Assembly (NCBI GenBank): GCA_041740935.1
Contig: JBGSLA010000206.1
Location: 1 to 21,636, forward strand
From: JBGSLA01 sp041740935
GTDB taxonomy: Bacteria > Desulfobacterota > Desulfobaccia > Desulfobaccales > 0-14-0-80-60-11
DNA length: 21,636 bases
Direction: 5' to 3'
Shown: positions 7,024 to 13,688 of the stretch, piece by piece
How positions within the stretch are numbered: position 1 is the first letter of the stretch
How the letters are laid out: every line of letters starts with the position of its first letter
Translations under genes and position numbers: made by a program
The notes under the pieces: generated by a model
What the model was told of the DNA's origin: nothing
Seen by the model: the letters and a program-made list of their open reading frames with translations, nothing else
The model's database searches: none

Positions 7024-8358
7024 ATGTTCGACCGCCTTTCCGACAAGCTGGCCCAGGTCTTTAAGAAGCTCAAAGGCCGGGGGACCCTGACCGAGGCCCA
7101 GGTGGGCGAGGCCATGCGGGAGGTGAGGCTCGCGCTTTTGGAGGCCGACGTCAACTACAAGGTCACCAAGAGCTTTATCGAGCAGATCAGGGAGCGGGCC
7201 GTGGGGGAAGAGGTGCTCCGGTCGCTGACCCCGGCCCAGCAGGTCGTAAAAATCGTCCACGAGGAGCTCACCACCCTTCTGGGCGGCGAGGCCCCGAGAT
7301 TGGACCTGTCCGGCAAGCCGCCGGTGGCCCTGATGCTGGTGGGTTTGCAGGGCTCGGGCAAAACCACCACCGCGGCCAAGCTGGCCAAGCGCCTGAAATC
7401 CCAGGGGCGCCAGCCCTATCTGGCCCCGGCCGATGTGCAGCGGCCTGCGGCCATCGAGCAGCTCAAACGATTGGCCGCCGACGCCGGCGTGGGGGTGTAC
7501 GACACCCAGCCGGGACAGAACCCGGTGGACATCAGCGACGCCGCCATGGAAGCGGCCTACGCCGCGGGCTATGACACCGTCATCCTGGACACCGCCGGCC
7601 GCCTCCACATCGACTCGCCCCTGATGGCGGAGCTCAAGGCCATCAAGGGCAAGGTGGGGCCCACGGAGATCCTCTTGGTGGCCGACGCCATGACCGGCCA
7701 GGAGGCGGTGGCCGTGGCCCAAAGTTTCGACGATCTGCTCAATCTCACCGGGGTCATCCTCACCAAGGTGGAAGGCGACGCCCGGGGCGGCGCGGCCCTG
7801 TCCATGCGGGCGGTCATCGGCAAGCCCATAAAATTTCTGGGCGTGGGCGAAAAGCTAGACGCGCTCGAGGTCTTCCACCCCGACCGGCTGGCCTCCCGGA
7901 TCCTGGGCATGGGGGACGTGCTCACCCTCATCGAAAAGGCCCAGGAGAGCTTCGACGCCGAGCAGGTCAAGGCCCTGGAAAAGAAAATCCGCCAGGATGA
8001 CTTCACCCTGGAGGATTTTCGCCAGCAGCTGCTGCAAATCAGGAAGATGGGACCCCTGGAGGGCCTCCTGGAGATGATCCCGGGGCTCGGGAAAATCAAG
8101 GCCCTGAAAGGCGCCAAGCCCGATGAAAAGGAATTGAAGCGGGTGGAGGCCATTATCCTGTCCATGACCCCGGCGGAGCGGGCCAACCACCAGATGATCA
8201 ACGGCAGCCGCCGTCGGCGCATCGCCCGGGGCAGCGGCACCACCGTGGAGGACGTCAACCGTTTGCTGAAAAATTTCACCGCCACCCAGAAAATGATAAA
8301 ACAAATGGGCAAGGCGGGTAAGAAGGGGAGGATGCCCCTCCCCGGCGGATTATTTTAG
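7024..8358 (+). CDS. ffh: Signal recognition particle GTPase Ffh (SRP54)
   Basis: This 444-residue protein component of the signal recognition particle binds signal peptides and 4.5S RNA and docks with FtsY. The N domain covers about residues 1-95. The G domain has the P-loop GLQGSGKTTTAAKL at 107-120, DTAGRLH, and TKVEGDARGGAALS. The methionine-rich M domain occupies the last 120 residues and ends in LKNFTATQKMIKQMGK. The start is fixed by homology, because MFDRLSDKLAQVFKKLKG is the normal Ffh N-terminus. Even so, no Shine-Dalgarno sequence precedes it: the bases directly upstream are heptad repeats. It stands before rpsP, the usual arrangement. A short inverted repeat (8325-8343) in the last codons followed by T-rich sequence could slow transcription but is not a standard terminator. 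Confidence 0.96.
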   Translation: MFDRLSDKLAQVFKKLKGRGTLTEAQVGEAMREVRLALLEADVNYKVTKSFIEQIRERAVGEEVLRSLTPAQQVVKIVHEELTTLLGGEAPRLDLSGKPPVALMLVGLQGSGKTTTAAKLAKRLKSQGRQPYLAPADVQRPAAIEQLKRLAADAGVGVYDTQPGQNPVDISDAAMEAAYAAGYDTVILDTAGRLHIDSPLMAELKAIKGKVGPTEILLVADAMTGQEAVAVAQSFDDLLNLTGVILTKVEGDARGGAALSMRAVIGKPIKFLGVGEKLDALEVFHPDRLASRILGMGDVLTLIEKAQESFDAEQVKALEKKIRQDDFTLEDFRQQLLQIRKMGPLEGLLEMIPGLGKIKALKGAKPDEKELKRVEAIILSMTPAERANHQMINGSRRRRIARGSGTTVEDVNRLLKNFTATQKMIKQMGKAGKKGRMPLPGGLF

Positions 8359-8421
8359 TTTTTTGGTTTTGAAAATGGCAGATTTGGGAAAATTTTCAAG
8401 GGATTATCAAATCCCCCCTAA

Positions 8422-8442
8422 CCCCCCTTTAGGAAAGGGGGG
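8422..8442. repeat. Perfect 9-bp palindrome (CCCCCCTTT type)
   Basis: CCCCCCTTT at 8422-8430 pairs perfectly with AAAGGGGGG at 8434-8442 around an AGG loop. It is preceded by ATCCCCCCTA. From memory, similar C-run/T-run palindromes are dispersed in intergenic regions of many bacterial genomes. No T-run follows on the + strand. A short open frame running across it (8363-8560) shows no protein-like sequence. Confidence 0.8.
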
Positions 8443-8504
8443 AATTTCAGGTTGTTTTCGGATGGAGACTAACTCAGCCGAAGGACCCTGGTTGCCTTTC
8501 AGAA

Positions 8505-8581
8505 AATCTAAAACCCAGAACCCAGAACCCAGAACCCAAAGCTTAAAGCTTAAAGCTTAAAGCTTAAAGCCTAAAACTCAA
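8505..8581. repeat. Heptanucleotide array 3 (11 units) before rpsP
   Basis: Eleven units run in constant 7-bp phase: AATCTAA, AACCCAG three times, AACCCAA, AGCTTAA four times, AGCCTAA and AACTCAA. The next unit dissolves into AACAGGAGG, which contains the rpsP ribosome-binding site (8586-8590). Shifted by one base, these units follow the same purine/pyrimidine rule as arrays 1 and 2. Confidence 0.93.
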
Positions 8582-8604
8582 AACAGGAGGACGGCACAGC
8601 GCTC

Positions 8605-8874
8605 ATGGCATTACGTATCCGACTGGCCCGTTACGGCGCCAAGAAAAGACCGTTTTATCGTATTGTGGTGGCCAACAATGAATCTCCCCGGGACGGCAGG
8701 TTCCTGGAGATTATCGGCACCTATGATCCCCGCCAGGATCCGGCGGCGGTGAATGTGAAAGAAGATCTGTTGACCTTGTGGGTGAACCGGGGCGCTCAGC
8801 CGACGGACACGGTCGCCAGCCTGCTGAAGCAATGGAAGGCTGCGGCTGCGGCCGCGGCTCCCCAGGAAGGTTGA
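8605..8874 (+). CDS. rpsP: 30S ribosomal protein S16
   Basis: This 89-residue small-subunit protein opens with ALRIRLARYGAKKRPFYRIVVANNESPRDGRFLEIIGTYDP-type sequence, the diagnostic S16 N-terminus. It ends with an alanine-rich tail. An AGGAGG-like ribosome-binding site lies about 14 bases before the ATG, slightly distant. It is the first gene of the conserved rpsP-khpA-rimM-trmD-rplS-rnhB-yraN cluster and follows ffh across a 246-bp gap filled mostly by repeats. Confidence 0.97.
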   Translation: MALRIRLARYGAKKRPFYRIVVANNESPRDGRFLEIIGTYDPRQDPAAVNVKEDLLTLWVNRGAQPTDTVASLLKQWKAAAAAAAPQEG

Positions 8875-8941
8875 AGGCTGGGGGTTTCCATCTGCCCCGA
8901 AAGCATAAACCCGGCCCATCCCGGATTGGAGGCGGCCAACC

Positions 8942-9172
8942 ATGAAGGAACTTATCAAGTTCATTGCTCAAGCTCTTGTGGACCATCCGGACCAGGTGCA
9001 GGTAAAGGAAATTGCAGGGGAACAGACCTCAGTCATCGAGCTCAAGGTGGCCAAGGAAGACCTGGGAAAAGTCATCGGCAAACAGGGACGCACCGCCCGG
9101 GCCATGCGCACGATTTTGAGCGCCGCTTCTACCAAGATTCGCAAACGGGCGGTTTTGGGAATCATTGAATAA
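8942..9172 (+). CDS. khpA: KH-domain RNA-binding protein KhpA
   Basis: This 76-residue single KH-domain protein has the RNA-contacting GxxG loop as GKQG in KVIGKQGRTARAMRTIL (about residues 43-58). Its place between rpsP and rimM is the standard location of KhpA (formerly YlqC). KhpA partners with KhpB/Jag in several Gram-positives as a global RNA chaperone-like factor; the function in this lineage is inferred. A GGAGG ribosome-binding site stands just before the ATG. Its stop codon lies within the first codons of rimM. Confidence 0.93.
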   Translation: MKELIKFIAQALVDHPDQVQVKEIAGEQTSVIELKVAKEDLGKVIGKQGRTARAMRTILSAASTKIRKRAVLGIIE

Positions 9173-9707
9173 CCAAGGCAAATCCCCCAGCCTTCTGGTG
9201 CCCCTGGGCCGGGTGAAGGCAGTCCACGGGCTCAAGGGCATGGTGCGGGTGGGCCACAAGGGGCGCGCCGCGGATTTTGATCCCGAGACCTTCACCGCGC
9301 TGGAGGAAATTCTTTTGGGCGGCGAGCCCTTCCAGGTCGTCAAGGCGGTCCGGGGGCGGGGGCACATCCTGCTCAGGCTCCAGGGCATCGACAGCCGGGA
9401 GCAGGCCGAGGCCCTGGTGGGGCGGGAGGTTCAGGGCGAAGCCCGGCGCTTTCCGGAGTTGCCGCCGGGGGAATATTATTGGTTTCAGATCCTGGGGCTG
9501 CCCGTGGTTCACGCCGGCGACGGCGAGGTTTTGGGGCGTCTGGAAGAAATCTGGCCCACCGGGGCGCATGACGTCTATGTGGTGCGCCAGGGCGAGCGGG
9601 AGGTGCTCCTGCCCGCGGTGGAAGGGGTGATCCAGGAGATCGACCTTAAGGCAGGCGTCCTTAAGGTGCTGCCGCCGGAGGGACTCCTGGAGTTGTATGC
9701 GGATTGA
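9165..9707 (+). CDS. rimM: Ribosome maturation factor RimM
   Basis: This is about 180 residues long with the N-terminal RimM domain (LVPLGRVKAVHGLKGMVRV, near residues 11-29). A C-terminal PRC-barrel follows (YYWFQILGLPVVHAGDGEVLGRLEEIWPTGAHDVYVV, ending in LLPAVEGVIQEIDL). RimM assists maturation of the 30S head by binding S19. The chosen start is a TTG at 9165 that overlaps the end of khpA; no ATG is available, and a GTG at 9198 is the alternative, giving a product that begins just before GRVKAVHG. The 3' end overlaps trmD by 11 bp. The start is therefore less certain than the gene. Confidence 0.92.
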   Translation: MNNQGKSPSLLVPLGRVKAVHGLKGMVRVGHKGRAADFDPETFTALEEILLGGEPFQVVKAVRGRGHILLRLQGIDSREQAEALVGREVQGEARRFPELPPGEYYWFQILGLPVVHAGDGEVLGRLEEIWPTGAHDVYVVRQGEREVLLPAVEGVIQEIDLKAGVLKVLPPEGLLELYAD

Positions 9708-10437
9708 CCTGCTGACCCTGTTCCCGGAGTTTTTCGTGAGCCCGCTGGCCCAAAGTATGCTGCGGCGGGCCCAGGTGCTGGGCCGGGTGAGCTTTCGGGT
9801 CCTCGATCTCAGGGATTTCACCGCCGACCGCCACAAAGTCACCGATGACCGGCCCTTCGGCGGCGGCCCCGGCATGGTCATGAAGCCCGAGCCCCTGGTG
9901 GCGGCCATCCGCCGGGTGCGCCACGATGACGGGAACATCAGGGTCATGTTGCTCTCCCCGGCGGGCCGGCTGTTTGGCCAGGAAACGGCCCGGGAACTGG
10001 CGCAATTGCCCAGCCTGCTTTTGGTCTGCGGCCATTACGAGGGCGTGGACGACCGGGTGCGCCACTTCATCGACGGGGAAATTTCCATCGGCGACTATGT
10101 GCTCACCGGCGGGGAGATTCCGGCGCTGGCGGTGGTGGACGCGGTGACCCGCCTGATCCCGGGGGTGCTGGGGGGCGAGGGCGCGGTGGAGGAAGAATCG
10201 TTTCAAACCGGGCTGTTGGAATACCCGCACTATACCAGGCCCCGGGATTTTGAGGGGCTTAGCGTCCCCGAGGTGCTCCTGGGCGGCGACCACGCCCGCA
10301 TCGCCCGCTGGCGGCGGGAGCAGGCGCTCAGGCGCACTGCGGCTTTGAGGCCGGATTTGCTGGCCCGGGCGCCTCTCAGCCCTGAAGATCAAGAATTTTT
10401 GGCAAAATTGGCCGAAGAAACCGGAAAGGACAGGTAA
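9697..10437 (+). CDS. trmD: tRNA (guanine37-N1)-methyltransferase TrmD
   Basis: This 246-residue SPOUT-family enzyme makes m1G37 in tRNAs reading CNN/GGG-type codons and prevents +1 frameshifting. The N-terminus MRIDLLTLFPEFF is diagnostic. DDRPFGGGPGMVMKPEP and the trefoil-knot SAM site (CGHYEGVDDRVRHFIDGEISIGDYVLTGGE, about residues 110-139) are intact. The ATG lies inside the 3' end of rimM, the usual overlap. The C-terminal domain is complete. Confidence 0.97.
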   Translation: MRIDLLTLFPEFFVSPLAQSMLRRAQVLGRVSFRVLDLRDFTADRHKVTDDRPFGGGPGMVMKPEPLVAAIRRVRHDDGNIRVMLLSPAGRLFGQETARELAQLPSLLLVCGHYEGVDDRVRHFIDGEISIGDYVLTGGEIPALAVVDAVTRLIPGVLGGEGAVEEESFQTGLLEYPHYTRPRDFEGLSVPEVLLGGDHARIARWRREQALRRTAALRPDLLARAPLSPEDQEFLAKLAEETGKDR

Positions 10438-10444
10438 CAGACAT

Positions 10445-10798
10445 ATGAAACGGTTGGAACAGCTCTCCCGGGAGCAGATGCGGGGGGATCTCCCCGATTT
10501 TCGCCCGGGGGACACGGTGGAAGTGCACGTCCGTATTGTGGAAGGCGACAAGGAACGCATCCAGGTGTTCAAAGGGGTGGTCATCCGGAAACGGGGCGGC
10601 CTCATCGGCGCCAGCTTCACGGTGCGCAAGGTCTCCTACGGCGTGGGGGTGGAGCGCATTTTTCCCTCCCATTCCCCCAACATTGAAAAAGTGGTGGTGC
10701 TGACCCGGGGTTTGGTGAATCAGAGCCGCATTTACTACCTGCGGCAGCGCTCCGGCAAAGCGGCCCGCATCAAGGAAAAGCGGACCCGGCCGGCATGA
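10445..10798 (+). CDS. rplS: 50S ribosomal protein L19
   Basis: This 117-residue large-subunit protein lies at the subunit interface. It shows the L19 core FRPGDTVEVHVRIVEGDKERIQVFKGVVI, then SYGVGVERIFPSHSPNIEKV and the basic C-terminal segment RIYYLRQRSGKAARIKEKR. It follows trmD after 7 bp, as in most bacteria, and its stop overlaps the rnhB start (ATGA at 10795-10798). Confidence 0.97.
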   Translation: MKRLEQLSREQMRGDLPDFRPGDTVEVHVRIVEGDKERIQVFKGVVIRKRGGLIGASFTVRKVSYGVGVERIFPSHSPNIEKVVVLTRGLVNQSRIYYLRQRSGKAARIKEKRTRPA

Positions 10799-11445
10799 AG
10801 GGGCGCCGGGGCGGCAGTCAGGTGTTTGCTGACCCGGAAGCCTATTGGCGCGGCCAGGGCGTTAAGCTCATCTGCGGGGTGGACGAAGCCGGCCGGGGTC
10901 CCCTGGCCGGCCCGGTGGTGGCCGCGGCGGTGATCGTGCCGCCGGATGTCGACCTGCCGGGACTTAGGGACAGCAAGCGTCTGCCCCCCGAGACCCGGGA
11001 GACCCTGGACCGGGAAATCCGCGCCCTTGCCCTGACCCTGGCGGTCATCGAGGTGGGTGCCCGGGAAATCGAACGCCGGGGCATTCTGGCCGCCAGCCTC
11101 CGGGCCATGGCCCTGGCGGTCAAGGCCCTTACGGTCCTGCCCGACATGGTGCTGGTGGACGGCCACCAGCCCCTGCCCCTGGCCTATCCCCAACAGCCGG
11201 TCATCCAAGGGGATGACCGCTGCCCCGCCATCTCTGCGGCCTCGGTGTTGGCCAAGGTCCACCGGGACCGCCGCATGGCCGCCTACCATCGCCTCTATCC
11301 CCAATACAATTTCGCCCGCCACAAGGGCTACCCCACCCCGGAGCACCTGGAGGCGCTGCGCTGCTGGGGGCCCTGCGCCATCCACCGCCGGACCTTCCGG
11401 GGGGTGAAGGAGTGGCTTGCTCCGGAGGCAGGCAAAATTGTCTGA
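10795..11445 (+). CDS. rnhB: Ribonuclease HII
   Basis: This 216-residue RNase H2-type nuclease cuts RNA in RNA-DNA hybrids and single ribonucleotides embedded in DNA. Catalytic residues are visible: Asp30 and Glu31 in GVDEAGRGPLAGP, Asp122 in VLVDGH, and Asp140 in VIQGDDRCP, the last two spaced 18 residues apart as in characterised enzymes. SAASVLAKVHRDR follows, as expected. It starts by ATGA overlap with rplS. Confidence 0.95.
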   Translation: MKGRRGGSQVFADPEAYWRGQGVKLICGVDEAGRGPLAGPVVAAAVIVPPDVDLPGLRDSKRLPPETRETLDREIRALALTLAVIEVGAREIERRGILAASLRAMALAVKALTVLPDMVLVDGHQPLPLAYPQQPVIQGDDRCPAISAASVLAKVHRDRRMAAYHRLYPQYNFARHKGYPTPEHLEALRCWGPCAIHRRTFRGVKEWLAPEAGKIV

Positions 11446-11465
11446 TAATGTTTTCAGTTTTCACT

Positions 11466-11828
11466 ATGAGCCCTATGGATAACCGGCGATCCCTGGGGGA
11501 CCGGGGCGAAGACCTGGCCGCGGCCTTTTTGAAAAAACAGGGCTATAAGATCCTGGAGCGCAACTACCGCACACCCCTGGGAGAAATCGACCTCATCGCC
11601 CGGCACCGGGGGGCGCTGGTGATCATCGAGGTCAAAACCCGCACCAGCGAGAGGTTCGGCCCGGGACAGGACGCGGTGCACCACGGCAAACAGGCGCGCC
11701 TCCGCAAACTGGCAGATTATTATCTGAAACAAAAACGCCTGGGGGAGGTCCCGGTGCGCTTCGACGTGGTGGGGATTTTGTGGCAGGGTGATGCGCCGCA
11801 GATTGAGGTGATTGAGGGGGCTTTTTAA
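11466..11828 (+). CDS. yraN: YraN family (UPF0102) nuclease-fold protein
   Basis: This is about 120 residues long with the restriction-endonuclease-like UPF0102 core: GEDLAAAFLKKQGYKILERNYRTPLGEIDLIARHRGALVIIEVKTR. The E-I-D and E-V-K residues are the putative metal-binding set. The biochemical role is not settled; DNA-processing links have been proposed for the family. I chose ATG 11466; ATG 11475 and ATG 11448 are also in frame, and an earlier in-frame ATG at 11412 would overlap rnhB and add unconserved residues. The stop codon marks an abrupt change from GC-rich to A+T-rich sequence. Confidence 0.9.
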   Translation: MSPMDNRRSLGDRGEDLAAAFLKKQGYKILERNYRTPLGEIDLIARHRGALVIIEVKTRTSERFGPGQDAVHHGKQARLRKLADYYLKQKRLGEVPVRFDVVGILWQGDAPQIEVIEGAF

Positions 11829-11863
11829 TGGATATAAAAAAACTCATAAGGTTTGATTTCTAA
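11828..11863 (+). other. 11-codon leader-like mini-ORF
   Basis: An ATG overlapping the yraN stop (TAATG) opens a frame of 11 codons, MDIKKLIRFDF, whose TAA directly abuts the ATG of the next gene at 11864. It contains ATAAGG, the only ribosome-binding-like sequence for that gene. It may be translated and couple the two genes, or it may be chance. Confidence 0.3.
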
Positions 11864-12649
11864 ATGGAATACAACGATCAAAAAAAAATTAAAGAAGCCA
11901 AACGTCTAGCCGCTGGCGACCTTGGCAAGGAGCTCTCAAAATTTCCCATGCGTTTTGCGAAAGCAGCTCTTATTGGTGATCGTCCAGCGAGAAATCTTTT
12001 TACAAAGATTAATAATGCGACTGTCACGCTTGTCAACCTTGGTAACGGCCCCATTTTGATCACTTGTTATCATGTTCTTGATTTTTATCGTAAGTTAATT
12101 AATGAATGTGGGAGTGCTTTGTTTCAAATTGGAGATGTTGAATTGGATCCCTTGTCGCAGCTTGTTGCAGAAAATGAGAAATTAGACCTTGCAACTATAA
12201 AGCTCACATCTGTCCAGGCCAAAGCTATCAGTCAAGGGGGAGAGATTGGGTCTTGTTTTTTTGAGCCAAGTTTCTGGCCACCTCAACCGATTAAAGAAGG
12301 AGACTTTGTCGCCTTTGGTGGGTTCCCCGGTCAATGGAGAAAACGCTGGGCATTTGATGAGGTAGTTTTTCCAAGCTTTAGCAGTGGGGGATGTAGGGTT
12401 ACACAAACTTCAGGTAATCGATTTGCTTGTCAATTCGAAAGAAAATATTGGGTTACTGCCTTCAATATGGAAAATCGTGAACCCCTATATGAACTTGGTG
12501 GTATGAGTGGCGGTCCAGCGTTTATACATAAGGGGCTCTATTGGGAATTTATAGGTGTAATTTTTGGATTTCTAGATTTTGATATTATGTATCTTCGTCC
12601 TGCACACCTTATATGCCAGGATGGTTCTATTTGCGATCCGCTCCCATAA
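11864..12649 (+). CDS. Trypsin-like serine peptidase domain protein
   Basis: This 261-residue protein shows a chymotrypsin-fold triad in order: His70 in ILITCYHVLDF, Asp108 in NEKLDLATIKL, and Ser215 in LGGMSGGPAF. No signal peptide or membrane segment is visible, so a cytoplasmic location is likely. No PDZ or other partner domain is present, unlike HtrA/DegP. The gene is strikingly A+T-rich: positions 12061-12120 hold 18 G+C of 60, against 46 of 60 at 11341-11400 in rnhB. It splits the usual yraN-rsmI neighbourhood, so it was probably gained by transfer. Stand-alone proteases of this type occur in defence islands and in housekeeping proteolysis alike; the substrate is unknown. Confidence 0.75.
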   Translation: MEYNDQKKIKEAKRLAAGDLGKELSKFPMRFAKAALIGDRPARNLFTKINNATVTLVNLGNGPILITCYHVLDFYRKLINECGSALFQIGDVELDPLSQLVAENEKLDLATIKLTSVQAKAISQGGEIGSCFFEPSFWPPQPIKEGDFVAFGGFPGQWRKRWAFDEVVFPSFSSGGCRVTQTSGNRFACQFERKYWVTAFNMENREPLYELGGMSGGPAFIHKGLYWEFIGVIFGFLDFDIMYLRPAHLICQDGSICDPLP

Positions 12650-12774
12650 GTCATGAAAAGCAGGTAAAGAATTGCTGAATCTGATTAAATCAAAGCTCCT
12701 AATTCAAGAGGGGCAGGCCGAGTCAAGGAGTTTAAGAAGACAAAAAAGGCATATAAAAACGATGTGAGGGCACT

Positions 12775-13230
12775 ATGAAAAACCGGAGGATGGCCTGGTT
12801 TGTGGGGGGGAGAATGTTGATGCTGGTCGGCCTGATCAGCCTCCTAAGCTTTATCAGCCTGCTGTGGTCCGGCCCCGTTGCGGCGGACCGGGAGAAAAAG
12901 CAGGAGCAGGTGGTGACCGAATACCTGCTGGAGCAGGCGGGGTTCGACAAGTGGCGGGTCCCCTATGACGCGCCCAAGCGGGAGGCCCTGCTCGCCGCCC
13001 TCCCCAAGGGAATCATCGTCACCTACCGGGCCAACGGCAAGGTGTATCACACCTATGGCGATCACCGCGCCCGCATCATCTATGTGGGGGACGACGCGGC
13101 GTACCAGCGCTATCTTTCCCTGACCGAAACCAAAAACCTCTGTGAACGGCGGGAGGGCGGGGAGTCGGCGCATTTCTGGTCCTGTTTCGAGGAGATGCGG
13201 CAAGGGGGCGGGGGGCAAACGGGGAAATAG
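12775..13230 (+). CDS. Small exported or membrane-anchored protein, unknown
   Basis: This 151-residue protein has a basic N-terminus (MKNRRM), one hydrophobic stretch (about residues 14-34) and a possible signal-peptidase site after GPVAA. It is therefore exported or anchored in the inner membrane. The rest is charged and has two cysteines 14 apart near the C-terminus (LCERREGG...FWSCFEEM), which could form a disulfide. No family was recognised. A GTGAGGG ribosome-binding site lies just upstream. Its GC content returns to that of the chromosome, unlike the protease gene 125 bp upstream, so the two need not have arrived together. Confidence 0.65.
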   Translation: MKNRRMAWFVGGRMLMLVGLISLLSFISLLWSGPVAADREKKQEQVVTEYLLEQAGFDKWRVPYDAPKREALLAALPKGIIVTYRANGKVYHTYGDHRARIIYVGDDAAYQRYLSLTETKNLCERREGGESAHFWSCFEEMRQGGGGQTGK

Positions 13231-13392
13231 GGGCGCTGCCGCGCTTGCGGGGCGATTCCCTCGCATCTTGAGGCTCCTGCCGGGGGAGGCCTATCGAGGC
13301 CGGGCTTCGCTTGGCGACAGGCGCCCAAGATTTTCGGGCCTGCCTGGAAAGCGGGAAAAAGTCTGGTGGCAGAGGTTTTCAACCTGTGCCCT

Positions 13393-13424
13393 TGCACCGG
13401 TGAGGACACCTGTGCCACCGGGCT
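13393..13424. repeat. Dispersed hairpin repeat, copy 2 (inverted)
   Basis: Reverse complement of 1500-1531 with one mismatch over 32 bp. That mismatch (C for A) falls in one arm of the stem. Just upstream, 13366-13388 is a related near-palindrome (AGGTT TTC AACCT). Confidence 0.85.
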
Positions 13425-13431
13425 TTTTGGA

Positions 13432-13456
13432 GGCGGGAGGCGCTTCGCTTTCCCGC
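13432..13456. repeat. GGCGGGAGGCGC hairpin module, copy 1
   Basis: A 25-bp module with stem GCGGGA / TCCCGC. It recurs at 21091-21115 in the same orientation with two mismatches in the loop. Confidence 0.75.
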
Positions 13457-13491
13457 CCTACGTCACTACGTCACTGAGAATCGCCCTATAA

Positions 13492-13516
13492 CCGGTAGAA
13501 CGGGCTTCCAGCCCGT
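13492..13516. repeat. ACGGGCT-TCC-AGCCCGT hairpin module, copy 1
   Basis: A 7-bp stem at 13500-13516 with a TCC loop, preceded by CCGGTAG. The 25-bp module recurs at 21223-21247 with one mismatch. Another hairpin follows directly at 13522-13540 (CACCGGTT, GAA loop, AACCGGTG). Confidence 0.82.
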
Positions 13517-13521
13517 CCCGG

Positions 13522-13540
13522 CACCGGTTGAAAACCGGTG
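13522..13540. repeat. CACCGGTT hairpin
   Basis: A perfect 8-bp stem with a GAA loop, same architecture (8-bp arms, 3-nt loop) as the hairpins at 21149-21167 and 21230-21248. Confidence 0.75.
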
Positions 13541-13582
13541 AGCGCTAACTTAAGCATAATTTATTAAAGAAAACTTATTTTC

Positions 13583-13666
13583 CTGTCATTCTGAACGGAG
13601 CGCAGCGAAGTGAAGAATCTCGTATTTTAAAATAATTGAGACCCTGCGCTCCGCTCAGGGTGACAG
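13583..13666. repeat. 84-bp REP-like inverted-repeat element
   Basis: Left arm 13583-13605 (CTGTCATTCTGAACGGAGCG...) and right arm 13644-13666 (ending GGGTGACAG) are inverted repeats matching at 20 of 23 positions. The interior includes AAGTGAAGAATCTCG. From memory, elements of the form TGTCATTCTGA...GAAGAATCT occur in intergenic regions of many unrelated bacteria; here it lies just before rsmI and could form a long cruciform or RNA hairpin. Confidence 0.82.
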
Positions 13667-13688
13667 AAAAAGGGGTTTTGAACAGGTT

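Larger units (their letters stand above)
13231..13688. other. Repeat-rich gap before rsmI
   Basis: There is no gene in these 458 bp. It holds at least five repeat modules, listed separately: an AGGTT/AACCT near-palindrome (13366-13388), the 32-bp dispersed hairpin (13393-13424), the GGCGGGAGGCGC-type hairpin (13432-13456), two hairpins at 13492-13540, and an 84-bp inverted-repeat element (13583-13666). A short direct repeat, CTACGTCACTACGTCACT, occurs at about 13459-13476. Confidence 0.7.

Noticed and set aside
8363..8560. Possible small gene between ffh and rpsP
   Set aside because: The frame runs through a palindrome and the heptad array; the translation is repeat-derived.
13231..13688. 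Degraded transposase or tRNA-associated attachment site in the islet
   Set aside because: No transposase fragment, tRNA cloverleaf or target-site duplication could be found by eye; only short repeats are present.
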